Under the pieces are notes generated by a model. It did not search any database. It was given only the letters and a program-made list of their open reading frames with translations, and was not told the origin of the DNA. A DNA stretch of 64,000 nt from DYRB01 sp963802205 (lineage in GTDB: Bacteria; Pseudomonadota; Gammaproteobacteria; Chromatiales; Chromatiaceae): contig CAWDHW010000023.1 in NCBI GenBank assembly GCA_963802205.1, positions 10,227 through 74,226 on the forward strand. Reading direction: 5' to 3'. Below, one piece after another: positions 24,900-34,367 of this stretch (positions are counted from its first letter, which is position 1; the number at the start of each line of letters is the position of its first letter). Both the position numbers and the translations under genes were made by a program.

Positions 24900-25853
24900 A
24901 TGCAACTCGCGAGCAACATCGATCTTTCCACCATTGTCACAATCACTGTAACCTATAATCCAGATCCAGAACTGCTTCGTCTGCAACTCGGCGGACTACC
25001 CGCCGAGGTTCAAAAATTTGTGGTGGACAATGCATCCCAGGCGGTTGCCTTGCAGCACATCGAAGCACTGGTTGCACGCACGCCAAATACAAGGCTGTTG
25101 CGAAACTCTATCAATTTCGGTTTGGCCGCTGCGGTCAATCACGGCGTTCGAACAGCGCTTGAACAAACCCCCCAGGCACGCTTAGTCTTGCTGCTCGACC
25201 AGGACAGCGAGCCGCAGCCCGGTAGCGTTCAAGCCCTCGTTCAGGGTTTTACCGAATTCGAACGGAAGGGGGAACAAGTCGGCTGCGTCGGCCCCATGTT
25301 GTTGGATAGCGATACGGGGCTCTCGCATGGCTTTCATCAAGCCGTTGGCTGGCGTTGGCGGCGCGCTTACCCAGAGCCCGGCTCCCTAAGGCCCGTGCCC
25401 TGTACCAACCTCAACGGCAGCGGCACGCTCGTTTCAATCGAGTTATTTTGCCAACTCGGCGGTCTGGACGAAGCACTATTCATCGACCACGTTGACACCG
25501 AGTGGTCTTTCCGGGTACTTGCGGCGGGTCTTGGGCTACGGGGCATTCCGGCCGCTGTGTTTAAGCACCGCATGGGGCAGTCCAGCGTTCGGTACTGGCT
25601 GTTCGGTTGGCACGTCTGGCCGTCGCGTTCACCCAGGCGGCATTACTTCTTGTTCCGCAATGCCATCTTGTTGATGCGAAGGCCCTATGTGCCGGGGGTA
25701 TGGAAATTCTGGGCCGTAGTGAAATTGGCCCTAACTGCGATCATGCATGGATTGTTCGACCGCGAGCGCCGGGCTCAGTGGCGCCAGATGCACCAAGGCC
25801 TGCGAGAGGGGCTGCGGATCGCCTCCACTCCTCCATCTGACAGGCTGCAATGA
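24900..25853 (+). CDS. Family 2 glycosyltransferase, rhamnosyltransferase-like
   Basis: The 317-residue protein resembles RfbF/WbbL-type rhamnosyltransferases. VTITVTYNPDPELLRLQL starts the GT2 domain, LVLLLDQDSEPQPG carries the DxD-like motif, NLNGSGTLVSI and FIDHVDTEWSFR are characteristic of this subgroup, and the C-terminus is amphipathic (FLFRNAILLMRRPYV). It acts at the cytoplasmic face of the membrane on a lipid-linked glycan. The ATG at 24900 is preferred; an upstream in-frame ATG at 24840 adds 20 poorly conserved residues. The stop overlaps the next start (ATGA). Confidence 0.85.
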   Translation: MQLASNIDLSTIVTITVTYNPDPELLRLQLGGLPAEVQKFVVDNASQAVALQHIEALVARTPNTRLLRNSINFGLAAAVNHGVRTALEQTPQARLVLLLDQDSEPQPGSVQALVQGFTEFERKGEQVGCVGPMLLDSDTGLSHGFHQAVGWRWRRAYPEPGSLRPVPCTNLNGSGTLVSIELFCQLGGLDEALFIDHVDTEWSFRVLAAGLGLRGIPAAVFKHRMGQSSVRYWLFGWHVWPSRSPRRHYFLFRNAILLMRRPYVPGVWKFWAVVKLALTAIMHGLFDRERRAQWRQMHQGLREGLRIASTPPSDRLQ

Positions 25854-26752
25854 GCAGGCCCACCGCCGTCGTCGGCCTGACACTCAACTTCCGAGATGCG
25901 GCCCGCTCCTCCGATTGTGCGCGCTCCCTCCTCGAAGCGGGCGCCGCACACGTATTGGTGTGGGACAACTCCGACGATAGCGGTGAAACGGCTAATGCAC
26001 TATGTGCGGCTTTTAGGGCGGACCGCCGTGTGAGCATCGAGATCAGCCCGGCAAATCTCGGCTTTGCCGCTGGTGTCAATCGAGGAATGGCGTGGATTGC
26101 CCGGCACCACCCCGACGCTTGGGTGCTACTCATCAACAACGACGCCCGCTTGCTCCCCGGTGGACTGGCGGCGTTGAGCCAAGCCCTTGAACGACATCCC
26201 GAGGCCAAGCTGGCCTACCCCGTTATCGACCATGCTGGCAGAGCCTTGGGCACAGCTTATTACCAGCGCTGGTTGGGCCTGATCTCGATGCGCCCCCTGC
26301 CCGGTAGCGATCCGCATGCCAGCGGCTGCTGCCTACTGTTCAACGCTGCGCGTATCGGCCCAACCGTGTTTGATGAAGACTTCTTCATGTATGGCGAGGA
26401 TGCCGAACTCGGATGCCGTTTGAGTCGTGAGCCGGGGGCGATGCGGCATGTACCCGTCGTCTGCGTGGGGCATGAAGGCTCCGCCAGCAGCGGGCTGGGC
26501 ACCCCATTTTACGAAGCACGCATGGTCGCAGCACACCTGATCCTGGCACGTAAGTTGGCGCGCGGCCCCATCGGCCATGCCCTCTTGCTACTGGGCCGCG
26601 GCGCGATGCTGACCGCCCGCGCCCTGGTGCGCGCCTCGCGTTACCGCAGCCTGGTGCCCCTGCGCGCCTTGCGCGAAGGCTGGCGTCTGGCTCGCGGCGA
26701 CGATCCTCTGCTGCGGCGCGCCCAAGCAGCCATGCCGCCCGATCAGCCCTGA
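25850..26752 (+). CDS. Family 2 glycosyltransferase
   Basis: The 300-residue protein has a GT2 domain: VVGLTLNFRDAARSSDCARSL, NLGFAAGVNRGMAWI, and LLINNDARLLPGG with the Asp-rich metal site. FMYGEDAELGCRLSR follows, typical of rhamnosyltransferase-like enzymes. It is translationally coupled to the preceding glycosyltransferase by a four-base overlap. Its 3' end overlaps the convergent GT9 gene by ten bases. The sugar and acceptor cannot be told from the sequence. Confidence 0.85.
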   Translation: MSRPTAVVGLTLNFRDAARSSDCARSLLEAGAAHVLVWDNSDDSGETANALCAAFRADRRVSIEISPANLGFAAGVNRGMAWIARHHPDAWVLLINNDARLLPGGLAALSQALERHPEAKLAYPVIDHAGRALGTAYYQRWLGLISMRPLPGSDPHASGCCLLFNAARIGPTVFDEDFFMYGEDAELGCRLSREPGAMRHVPVVCVGHEGSASSGLGTPFYEARMVAAHLILARKLARGPIGHALLLLGRGAMLTARALVRASRYRSLVPLRALREGWRLARGDDPLLRRAQAAMPPDQP

Positions 26753-27954
26753 GGCGACTTGGATGGTTCGACCATAGCGGTTTCCACCGCGGCCAAAACC
26801 GCTTCGCTGGTCACGGCCTCAATGCAGGGAAAGGGCCGCCCCACGGCAACCCGGTAGCGGCAAATCCAGTCGCAGCCGAAGCAGTCCATCGGCCGGGCGA
26901 CGGTGACTGGCAAACGTCCGACCGGAGCCTCACAGGGGTCGTAGGGAAAACACCGTGCGTAATGGCCGCCACCCACCACGGCCACGCCGGGCACGCCGCA
27001 GGCCGCTGCAATGTGCACGGCAGCAGAATCGTTGCCCAAAACCAGCCGAGCGTTTGCGATGTAACCCACAAATCCCAAGACATCGGTGCAACCAGCAAGG
27101 TTGTCCGCCCGCTCACCCAATATCGCAGCAATCTGCTCTGCCATCGCGCGCTCGGCCGCAGTGCCGACGACCAGGCAACGCCAGCCCTGGTGACGATCCA
27201 GAATGCGGCGGGCCACGGAGAGGAATTGCTCCGTCAGCCAGCGCCGCTTACCCTCGCTCGCACCCGGCGCTATGACGAAATACTGTCCACCAGAAGGGGC
27301 TTCCAATCCGCTTGAGAAATCCGCAACAGGAGCAACCAGCGCCGCCGGCACCGTCACGGCTTGCAAGAACGCCCGGTGCCGTTGCGTCTGATGCACGCTG
27401 TCGATGGCGGGCAATAGCTGGGCATACAGCCGCCGGCTATGTGCGCAGTCGATCCAGGGCCGATCAGAAAAAGTCGCATCGAAGCCCCACGCCGCAGCCC
27501 CTAGCGCACGCACGACCGCATCCTCGACGATGGCATCACGCGGATAGGAAATGTGGTACGTCAAACCCGCGTTCAGAGGACGCAGCATGCGCAACACCCG
27601 CTGCCGTTCACGCCAGTCCCTCACGAAGCGCCGGCGGTCGACCGCAACCACCATGCAATCCGGAAAATGCCTTTCGGCTAGCATCGTTACCCCGGCGTTA
27701 AGCACCAGCACCACTTCCCGACCCTCATTGTGCAGATGCCGCACCAGCGCCTGTCCATAGGGCAGCCATAGCACATAATCGCCAAGCAATTCCAGGTTCA
27801 CGATGACGGTGCGCACAGGGTCCGGCCTGGGCTTGTGCCCAATCAGGGCCATAACGTCGAACACACCGTAGGCGAGGAATTCTAGCAGCCGCTTGCTCTT
27901 GCGGATCGATAAGCTCAAGTATCGACGCAAACGAGGCGGTTCAGCGTTGCCCAA
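26743..27954 (-). CDS. Family 9 glycosyltransferase (heptosyltransferase-like)
   Basis: The protein (403 residues) has the GT9 fold of ADP-heptose:LPS heptosyltransferases. RTVIVNLELLGDYVLWLPYGQAL is the N-terminal acceptor domain, and the donor-domain motifs are FVIAPGASEGKRRWLTEQF and LVLGNDSAAVHIAAACGVPGVAV. The C-terminal region has a Cys cluster (MDCFGCDWICRY), which is seen in some O-antigen GT9 proteins. It is the last gene of a reverse-strand trio with the methyltransferase and the flippase, overlapping its neighbour by 14 bases. Confidence 0.85.
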   Translation of the reverse strand: MGNAEPPRLRRYLSLSIRKSKRLLEFLAYGVFDVMALIGHKPRPDPVRTVIVNLELLGDYVLWLPYGQALVRHLHNEGREVVLVLNAGVTMLAERHFPDCMVVAVDRRRFVRDWRERQRVLRMLRPLNAGLTYHISYPRDAIVEDAVVRALGAAAWGFDATFSDRPWIDCAHSRRLYAQLLPAIDSVHQTQRHRAFLQAVTVPAALVAPVADFSSGLEAPSGGQYFVIAPGASEGKRRWLTEQFLSVARRILDRHQGWRCLVVGTAAERAMAEQIAAILGERADNLAGCTDVLGFVGYIANARLVLGNDSAAVHIAAACGVPGVAVVGGGHYARCFPYDPCEAPVGRLPVTVARPMDCFGCDWICRYRVAVGRPFPCIEAVTSEAVLAAVETAMVEPSKSPQG

Positions 27955-28711
27955 GTGCTTCCAACTCCGCTTCGAACACTTTGGGTACGGGATGCTGGTC
28001 GATCAGCGCGCAAAGGGCTTTGTGGCTTGTTCTGTGCAGGTGCCAGCGTAACCGGTTGAGTAGGCGCAGAAATGCACGCCCTGGGTGGCGCCAGGACCAG
28101 TATAGCTTCGGCGGATGCACGATGAATTCTATTTTACGGGTATCGAAGCCAGCCGCTTCCAGGACTTGGGGCAATGATCGTTCGTTGAAATGGACGACGT
28201 GTGTGAAGTCACAGAAGCAATGGTTACCTGCGAGCAGAAATGATGCGTTGGGCACCTTGATATTCAAATAGCCACCAGGTCTGAGACAGCGGTAAAACTC
28301 ACGCAATAACGGGATGGTGTACTCGCGCGAAATGTGCTCCAGTACGTGGTGGAATAAGATCACGTCGTAGGCACCATCCGCCGTTTGCGCCAGAAAGGCT
28401 CGAATATCGCAGACTTCGATAGCAACCGATTCGGCGAGATTCTGGCGAGCACGTGCGGCGAGTTCCTCAGACAAATCGACGCCTACGAGGTCTTGGTATC
28501 CCGCGTCCCAAAGCAGACTAAGCAAGTAGCCTGTGGCACAACCCGCATCAAGAATAGTTGCGCTTTTGTCTATTCTATCTAGCCATCTTGGCAGCCGATC
28601 AAGATGCAGTTCCTTGACTTCTTGTATTGGCACCTGCCAGCGCGCCGCGCCGCTGTCAAGGTAATGACGTTCGTACTTTTTAAACAACTCATCCGAAGGA
28701 TCGGGGGTCAT
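27941..28711 (-). CDS. Class I SAM-dependent methyltransferase
   Basis: The 256-residue protein has the Rossmann methyltransferase fold: motif I ATILDAGCATGYLLSLLWDAG near residue 49, VGVDLSEELAARA, and the acidic pocket followed by DVILFHHVLEHISREYTIPLLREF, which is typical of the Methyltransf_11/23 group. It probably caps or modifies a surface glycan, as such genes often do in polysaccharide clusters. It overlaps the GT9 gene at its 3' end and the flippase at its 5' end, which indicates one operon. Base composition is somewhat lower in GC than the operon average. Confidence 0.85.
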   Translation of the reverse strand: MTPDPSDELFKKYERHYLDSGAARWQVPIQEVKELHLDRLPRWLDRIDKSATILDAGCATGYLLSLLWDAGYQDLVGVDLSEELAARARQNLAESVAIEVCDIRAFLAQTADGAYDVILFHHVLEHISREYTIPLLREFYRCLRPGGYLNIKVPNASFLLAGNHCFCDFTHVVHFNERSLPQVLEAAGFDTRKIEFIVHPPKLYWSWRHPGRAFLRLLNRLRWHLHRTSHKALCALIDQHPVPKVFEAELEALGQR

Positions 28712-29982
28712 GGGCCTGCCACCTTGTGAGTTAAGTGTTGCAATGCGGCCAACGTGATAATACCAGTAAACTCGGTGAGGTACGCTGCGCTTACTGCACC
28801 CGCGGGACCATAGATACTGATTAGTAATAGGTTAAATATAATACTTGCTATACCTGCCGTGAAATACGCCGTAGTCAGCAAATTTGTGCGATAAGTTGCC
28901 AAGGCTTGAAAATTGACGAAATTTCGCATCACTTGCACGGCGGGCAGCCAGGCGAGCAATTGCAACAGGTGAACGGTTGGCTCGAAACCAGGGCCCAACA
29001 GCAGCGGCAACAGGGGTGCGAGCAGGTAGAGGACCACGCCACCGCACAGGGCCAACAACACAAGAATTGCGGCGGTGATGTGCATGCGGCGCTTGGGGTC
29101 GGCGCTGGCATAAAGACGCGCCCATAGGGCCTCCTGCATGGCCAGCAGTGGCAGGCCGGCGATGTCCACCGCACGCTGGGCCGCGTTGAAGTTCCCCGCC
29201 ATGGCAAAGCCGAGTTGCGCCAGCACCGGCTTGTTGAACTCAGCCTGCAAGCGTAGCGAGAGTGCGCCGAGAGCGAAAGGCAGTCCCTCTCGCACTAGCG
29301 GCCATGCCGGCAGAGAAGGCGTGTGGGCAGGTTGAAATTCCCGTTGCGCGCGCGCAAGCAGCCAAGCCATATAAGCCAGGCTGCTGGCGGCGTAGGCCCA
29401 CATCCAGCCACTCAAATTTGGCCCTGCCAGCAGGGCGTACACCGCCAGCGCCGCCAGGCGCGCCAGGGTCAGCCCGGTCAACATCGCGCCGTAACGATGG
29501 GTGTGGTGTAGCGCCTGATGCACCCGTGCCAACAATTCCACCAGCGAACTGCTGCCCACTTCGGCCAACACCAGTGCCACCACGGCTGAGGTCTGGGCGC
29601 CATGCGGCAAGACCAGGAGCACGACGACCACACCGATTGCACCAAAAAATGCCGCGCTCGGCCACCATAGCCGTAATGCCGCGCCGAGTTGCTGCGGTAT
29701 GCCCTGCGGGTTGCGAGCGCCGTCCCGGAGCAGTACGCCCTGTAAGCCCAATCCGGCCAACGGCGTGAAAAAAGTCGCCACGGCCAGCACGGTGACGAAA
29801 TGGCCGTACCCCACCGCGCCCAGCAACCTCGCCAGGGCGATGACCAGCACGGCTTGCCCCGCAGCACGCAACAGTAGCCAGGCGAACAACGCTGCACTGG
29901 CGTGCAGGTAAGCGCCGGGGCGCCAGCGGAGAAGGCGGCGGGCAAGACGGGGGACGGCTTGAGCGAGGGGACGGTTCAGCAT
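28708..29982 (-). CDS. Oligosaccharide flippase (Wzx-like, MATE superfamily)
   Basis: The 424-residue hydrophobic protein has about 12 transmembrane helices with paired repeats, as in Wzx-type polysaccharide flippases. Segments include LLLRAAGQAVLVIALARLLGAVGYGHFVTVLAVATFF at the N-terminus and repeated small-residue helices. It would move lipid-linked oligosaccharide to the periplasmic face. It is the first gene of the reverse-strand trio. No polymerase (Wzy) or chain-length regulator is seen in the window, so the cluster is incomplete or partly elsewhere. Confidence 0.82.
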   Translation of the reverse strand: MLNRPLAQAVPRLARRLLRWRPGAYLHASAALFAWLLLRAAGQAVLVIALARLLGAVGYGHFVTVLAVATFFTPLAGLGLQGVLLRDGARNPQGIPQQLGAALRLWWPSAAFFGAIGVVVVLLVLPHGAQTSAVVALVLAEVGSSSLVELLARVHQALHHTHRYGAMLTGLTLARLAALAVYALLAGPNLSGWMWAYAASSLAYMAWLLARAQREFQPAHTPSLPAWPLVREGLPFALGALSLRLQAEFNKPVLAQLGFAMAGNFNAAQRAVDIAGLPLLAMQEALWARLYASADPKRRMHITAAILVLLALCGGVVLYLLAPLLPLLLGPGFEPTVHLLQLLAWLPAVQVMRNFVNFQALATYRTNLLTTAYFTAGIASIIFNLLLISIYGPAGAVSAAYLTEFTGIITLAALQHLTHKVAGP

Positions 29983-30642
29983 AATAGGTGGCCGGAACTG
30001 GGGTCACCATTTAGCCGACCGCGGTCAATAGCATGAGAATTCGTTCCAGCGGGACGGGATCTGTAACGCCGCCCTGAATCGTTGGGTACCGTCGCTCAAA
30101 TGCCAGCCCCGGGCGGCGGTTTGAGTGAGGGGGACCTGATCCACTCGTCACCTGGATTGAGCACGGCGGCAATTCTGCTGACGTGTAAAGCGGCCACACA
30201 GAAGTTGACCGCTGCTGTGTAGGTAGCCGTGGCACCCTTTGAAAACAGGATGCCGAGGCCATTTTGGTTTCGTTGCCAACCCGCCTGCTTGACGGGGACA
30301 ATATTCGGACGCCCCTTCCGTTCTGCGTGCCAGAGGTCATGGTCGGCCTGCATGTGCAATTTCTCCAGCGGCGTAAGCCGTAGCCGGCGTCCCGAGCCGA
30401 CGCGCCAGCTTCGGGGCATGCTCCGATTGGATACCTTACCTTTGATCCTGTCGCGAAGAACTGCTGCAACCCATTGTGACAGAACGCCTTTGATCATGGG
30501 ACAAGCGTATCTATTGGCGATACACTTTGCAACCTGGCAGGGCCGCCGCAGAAGCGCCGGACAGTTCTTGGCGGACTGAAGTCCCACCGCCCACGCCCTT
30601 CCGCCAATTCATCCAACTGCCACGCCAGAGGACTACGCGCCC
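29983..30642. other. 660-bp stretch without a secure gene, possible decayed reading frame
   Basis: Between the flippase and rlmB the only candidates are two overlapping reverse-strand frames (30096-30587 and 30011-30469). The first has a moderately protein-like stretch (SGRRLRLTPLEKLHMQADHD onward) whose continuation seems to lie in the second frame. This suggests a decayed gene with a frameshift, but I recognise no family. Composition is lower in GC than the flanks. No RNA gene is visible. Confidence 0.35.
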
Positions 30643-31434
30643 ATGACCATGGACACAAAGGCCCCGGTCGCCGGCATTCACAGCGTGCGCACGGCCCTCA
30701 AGTTCGGCCCGGCCGGGGTTACCGAGCTGTGGCTGGAGCGCAGCCGCCACGACCAGCGCCTGCATGAACTGGCGGAACTGGCCCAGGCGGCGGGGGTGCG
30801 GGTGCGCCAGGTCGCCCGCGACGAGATCGACCGCGCCGCCCAAGGCACCAACCACCAGGGGGCACTGGCCTGGGTGCGCACCCCGGCGGCACGGGGCGAG
30901 GGCGATCTCGATGCCATCCTCGACGCCATCGAGGGCCCACCCTTCCTGCTGATCCTCGATGGGGTGCAGGACCCTCACAACCTGGGGGCCTGCCTGCGCA
31001 GCGCCGACGGTGCCGGGGTCCACTGCGTGATCGCCCCCAAGGACAACGCAGTAGGCCTCACCCCGGTGGTGGTCAAGGTCGCCAGCGGGGCGGCCGAGAC
31101 GGTGCCCTATCTCCAGATCACCAACCTCGCCCGGACTATGGACCTGCTCAAGGAGCGCGGGATCTGGCTCTACGGGGCAGCGGGGGAGGCTACGGCGAGC
31201 CTGTACGACACCGATCTGCGCGGGGCCGTCGGGCTGGTCATGGGCAATGAGGGCAAGGGGTTGCGCCGTCTGACCCGGGAGCGCTGCGACGGCTTGATCC
31301 GCCTGCCCATGCGCGGGCGTGTGGAGAGCCTGAACGTCTCGGTGGCCACCGGGGTCTGCCTCTACGAGGTCCTGCGCCAGCGCGAGGGCAACCGCTCGGC
31401 GGCGGTGCCTCGCGGCGGCAGTCGCAGCGCCTGA
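30643..31434 (+). CDS. rlmB: 23S rRNA (guanosine-2'-O-)-methyltransferase RlmB
   Basis: RlmB methylates G2251 in the ribosomal P loop. The 263-residue SPOUT methyltransferase has an N-terminal L30e-like RNA-binding domain (GIHSVRTALKFGP onward) and the trefoil-knot motifs: FLLILDGVQDPHNLGACLRSADGAG, then VMGNEGKGLRRL and LPMRGRVESLNVSVATGVCLYE. Length and motifs are complete. It lies upstream of a small conserved gene on the same strand. Confidence 0.95.
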   Translation: MTMDTKAPVAGIHSVRTALKFGPAGVTELWLERSRHDQRLHELAELAQAAGVRVRQVARDEIDRAAQGTNHQGALAWVRTPAARGEGDLDAILDAIEGPPFLLILDGVQDPHNLGACLRSADGAGVHCVIAPKDNAVGLTPVVVKVASGAAETVPYLQITNLARTMDLLKERGIWLYGAAGEATASLYDTDLRGAVGLVMGNEGKGLRRLTRERCDGLIRLPMRGRVESLNVSVATGVCLYEVLRQREGNRSAAVPRGGSRSA

Positions 31435-31487
31435 GTCCGACCCGCAATCTGCCAATTTTCACGGGCCACTGGCCCAGGGTTTTGACC

Positions 31488-31931
31488 ATGCATTCCACCG
31501 ATCAACCCACGGACCCCTTTCTGCGCGCCTTCCGCGGCAGCTTCACCTCTGCGCTGCGCTGGCCGCAGCTCGACGACCTCTGGGTGCGCGTTCGCGAGCG
31601 CGCCGGGGCGGGCTGGTACCTTTACCCCATCGGCGAGGCCCCGCCGACCGCCCCCAGCAACGCCGCCGAGGTAGAGACCTTCGTGACCGAAATCGACAAG
31701 CTCCTGCGCAGGGAACATGACGAGGACTACTGCGGCATCGTCTATGCCGACGAGCCCAGGGCCCCGACCTTGATCAAGATCTACGACCCGAACAACCTCG
31801 GCGTGACTTGCGGCTACAGCGATAATCCCCCGCTGCCGGGCTGGGTGATGAGCCTGATCCCACCGGCGGACCTGCCCGCTGCCCAAGCCCCCAAGGCCCG
31901 TCGGCGCTGGTGGCAACAGTTGTTCGGATAG
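31488..31931 (+). CDS. Conserved protein of unknown function
   Basis: The 147-residue soluble protein starts at the ATG at 31488; a TTG six bases upstream is in frame. It has no signal peptide or membrane helix. Notable segments are RWPQLDDLWVRVRERAGAGWYLYPIG and APTLIKIYDPNNLGVTCGYSDNPPLPGWVMS, followed by a short Ala/Pro linker and an Arg/Trp-rich tail (RRRWWQQLFG) that may touch membrane or nucleic acid. I cannot assign a function. Its position after rlmB is 53 bases away on the same strand. Confidence 0.65.
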   Translation: MHSTDQPTDPFLRAFRGSFTSALRWPQLDDLWVRVRERAGAGWYLYPIGEAPPTAPSNAAEVETFVTEIDKLLRREHDEDYCGIVYADEPRAPTLIKIYDPNNLGVTCGYSDNPPLPGWVMSLIPPADLPAAQAPKARRRWWQQLFG

Positions 31932-32071
31932 CCCCGGGACGCGGGCACCTTCCTCCGGCCGGCCGGCAACCCAAACTTGAAACGGCCGATCAGGCAGGTC
32001 CCGGGTTGACCGCGCCCACCCCGTTGCCTAAGGTGGCGACCCGCCCCTTCAGCCCCACCGGAGTACCCAGC

Positions 32072-32458
32072 ATGACCCGAGAGATCATCCGCACCGATCA
32101 GGCGCCCCAGGCCATCGGGACCTATTCCCAGGCGGTTCGGGTGGGCGATACCGTCTACCTCTCGGGGCAGATACCGCTGCGGCCGGACACCATGGAGTTG
32201 GTCCAGGGGGGGATGGAGGAGCAGATTCGGCGCGTATTCGACAACCTCCAGGCCGTCGCCGGGGCGTCCGGTGGGGGCCTGGGGGATGTGGTCAAACTCA
32301 ACGTCTTTCTCACCGACCTGGGGCACTTCCCCCTGGTCAACCAGGTCATGGCGGAATACTTCGCCCAGCCCTACCCGGCACGGGCCGCGGTCGGCGTGGC
32401 GGCCCTGCCCAAGGGGGCCCAGGTGGAGATGGATGCCGTAATGGTCCTGGGATCCTGA
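32072..32458 (+). CDS. ridA: Enamine/imine deaminase RidA
   Basis: RidA hydrolyses reactive enamine/imine intermediates such as 2-aminoacrylate. From the ATG at 32072 the product has 128 residues, the family length. Signature segments are APQAIGTYSQAVRVGDTVYLSGQIPL near the start and YPARAAVGVAALPKGAQVEMDAVMV at the end, with the substrate-binding Arg in PARAAV. The acidic residue near the end (VEMDAV) is also present. The ORF extends upstream to 31910, but that extension is unlike any RidA N-terminus. Confidence 0.95.
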   Translation: MTREIIRTDQAPQAIGTYSQAVRVGDTVYLSGQIPLRPDTMELVQGGMEEQIRRVFDNLQAVAGASGGGLGDVVKLNVFLTDLGHFPLVNQVMAEYFAQPYPARAAVGVAALPKGAQVEMDAVMVLGS

Positions 32459-32481
32459 GCGCAACCTGTCGAGCCGATACC

Positions 32482-33600
32482 ATGCCCATACACATGACAC
32501 TGATCCCCCTGTTGCTGCTCGCCGTGCTGGCTCTGACCGGTTGCGGCTCCACGCCCACCAAGGGCGATGATCCCAGGTCCGGAACCGCAGGCCGGGGTGC
32601 CTCCTCAGGCCCGAGCAGGGGTGACTTCCTGAACAATCCCGCGGCCCAGCAATTCATCGACCGCATGGTTGCCAAAGGCTTCAACCGTGCCGAGCTGACC
32701 CGCACCCTGGGGCGCGCCGAGCACAAACAGTGGATCATCGATGAGATGGATCGCGCCGCCCCGCGCCCCTCGGGTCGACCGACCGGTTCCTGGACACGCT
32801 ACCGGGCCAAGTTTCTCACGCCAGCCAACATCGGCAACGGGGCGGCCTTCTGGGACCGCAATGCCGCGACCCTTGCCCGCGCCGAGGCGCAGTACGGCGT
32901 CCCGGCGCAGTACATCGTTGGCATCCTCGGGGTGGAGACCCGCTGGGGCGTCTACATGGGTAAGACCCGCATCATCGACGCCCTGGCCACCCTCGCCTTC
33001 GACTACCCGCGCCGCTCGGCCTACTTCACCGACGAGCTGGAGCAGTTCCTGGTGATGACCCGCGACGAGGGGATCGACCCCTTCCAACCGGTGGGTTCCT
33101 TCGCCGGGGCCATGGGCCTGGGGCAGTTCATGCCGGGGAGCTTCCACAAGTATGCAGTGGACTTCGACGGCAACGGGCACCGTAACCTGTGGGACGTGGA
33201 GGATGCCATCGGCAGCGTCGCCAACTACTTCGCCAGCCACGGCTGGCGACGCGGCGAGCCGGTGGCCATTCCCGCCCGTGCCTCCAGCACCGTGTCCACC
33301 AAGGCGGGATTCGATACCCGCTACACTCTGGCGAGCCTCCAGGCCGACGGCATCGCCCCGGTGGGCGCGGTGACTACCCCGGGAGAGGTCAGCCTGCTGC
33401 GCCTGGACGTCGGCACCGGCTACGACTACTGGATCGGATTCCACAACTTCTACGTCATCACACGCTACAACCACAGCACCAATTACGCCATGGCGGTGTT
33501 CCAGTTGGGGCAGGCGATCAAGGCCAGACGCGGTGCGGCCCCGGCGACTGCGGCCGGGAGCGATGCCGCACCGCCCGGCGACCGGATCAGCCTCCGCTAA
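32482..33600 (+). CDS. mltB: Membrane-bound lytic murein transglycosylase B
   Basis: MltB cleaves peptidoglycan glycosidic bonds with formation of 1,6-anhydromuramic ends. The 372-residue lipoprotein has a lipobox LTGC (Cys21). The catalytic Glu152 is in GILGVETRWGVYMGK. The GSFAGAMGLGQFMPGSFHKYAVDFDGNGHRNLW segment is characteristic, and the C-terminus carries the YNHSTNYAMAVFQL motif that lines the substrate groove. It follows ridA by 23 bases. The mature protein sits on the inner face of the outer membrane. Confidence 0.95.
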   Translation: MPIHMTLIPLLLLAVLALTGCGSTPTKGDDPRSGTAGRGASSGPSRGDFLNNPAAQQFIDRMVAKGFNRAELTRTLGRAEHKQWIIDEMDRAAPRPSGRPTGSWTRYRAKFLTPANIGNGAAFWDRNAATLARAEAQYGVPAQYIVGILGVETRWGVYMGKTRIIDALATLAFDYPRRSAYFTDELEQFLVMTRDEGIDPFQPVGSFAGAMGLGQFMPGSFHKYAVDFDGNGHRNLWDVEDAIGSVANYFASHGWRRGEPVAIPARASSTVSTKAGFDTRYTLASLQADGIAPVGAVTTPGEVSLLRLDVGTGYDYWIGFHNFYVITRYNHSTNYAMAVFQLGQAIKARRGAAPATAAGSDAAPPGDRISLR

Positions 33601-33733
33601 AACGGCATCAGAGGCTGCCAAGAACGGCGGACTCAGGGCCTCCCGGCCCAGAGCCTGGAGCCAGTCGAGCAGTGGCCGAGGAAGGCGTCACAGCGTGCGT
33701 CCATGCGCAGTGATGGACAGGGCCGGCCGACCC

Positions 33734-34315
33734 TCAGGCGCCGGCGAGGTCCACCTTGTCGTAGACCTCCACCAGGGACAGGGTGCAGCCCAGGCTGGCC
33801 AGGGTGATGGTGTCCGTCAGGGCCCGATAATCCCGCAGGGTCCAGGTGTTGTCCTGGCCGCGGCTGTAGTGCTCGACCTGGACCTGGTGTTGGGAGACCA
33901 GCAGGTACTCCTGCAGGCTCTGAATCTGGCGGTAAAGGCCGAACTTGGCCCCACGGTCATAGGCCTCGGTGGAATCGGAGAGGACCTCCACGATCAGGGT
34001 CGGGTTGAGCAGGACATCGCGACGACCGTCGCCCATCTCGTGCTCGCCGCAGAGGGCCACCAGGTCCGGATAGAAGCCGGCCTCGGCGGAGCGGATGCGG
34101 ATCTTCAGGTCATTGGCATAGACGTGGCAGGGGCGGCCCTTCATCTGGGCCCGCAGTTCGCCGCCGATATTCATCACGATGGCATTGTGGGTGACGCTCG
34201 CCCCCGTCATGGCGAAGACCTCGCCAGCGAGGTACTCGCTGCGGGACTCCAGGGCCGCGCGTTCGCCCTCCAACCAGTCCTCGAAGCTCAGTCTCAGCTT
34301 AGGTTGCACGGCCAT
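33734..34315 (-). CDS. Uma2-family (DUF820) nuclease-like protein
   Basis: The 193-residue protein belongs to the Uma2/DUF820 family of PD-(D/E)XK nuclease-like proteins common in cyanobacteria and Chromatiaceae. Features are SEYLAGEVFAMTGASVTHNAIVMNIGGEL, then IRSAEAGFYPDLVALCG with the acidic catalytic position, PTLIVEVLSDSTEAYDRGAKFGLYRQI with the E-V-L-S core, and the terminal VYDKVDL. These proteins are often found in many copies and their biological role is unsettled. A second, truncated member lies at 56692-57243. Confidence 0.88.
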   Translation of the reverse strand: MAVQPKLRLSFEDWLEGERAALESRSEYLAGEVFAMTGASVTHNAIVMNIGGELRAQMKGRPCHVYANDLKIRIRSAEAGFYPDLVALCGEHEMGDGRRDVLLNPTLIVEVLSDSTEAYDRGAKFGLYRQIQSLQEYLLVSQHQVQVEHYSRGQDNTWTLRDYRALTDTITLASLGCTLSLVEVYDKVDLAGA

Positions 34316-34367
34316 GGGTCACCTCCGGCGTCTGGGATGCGGGGGGCGGTTACGGCACAGGTGACCG

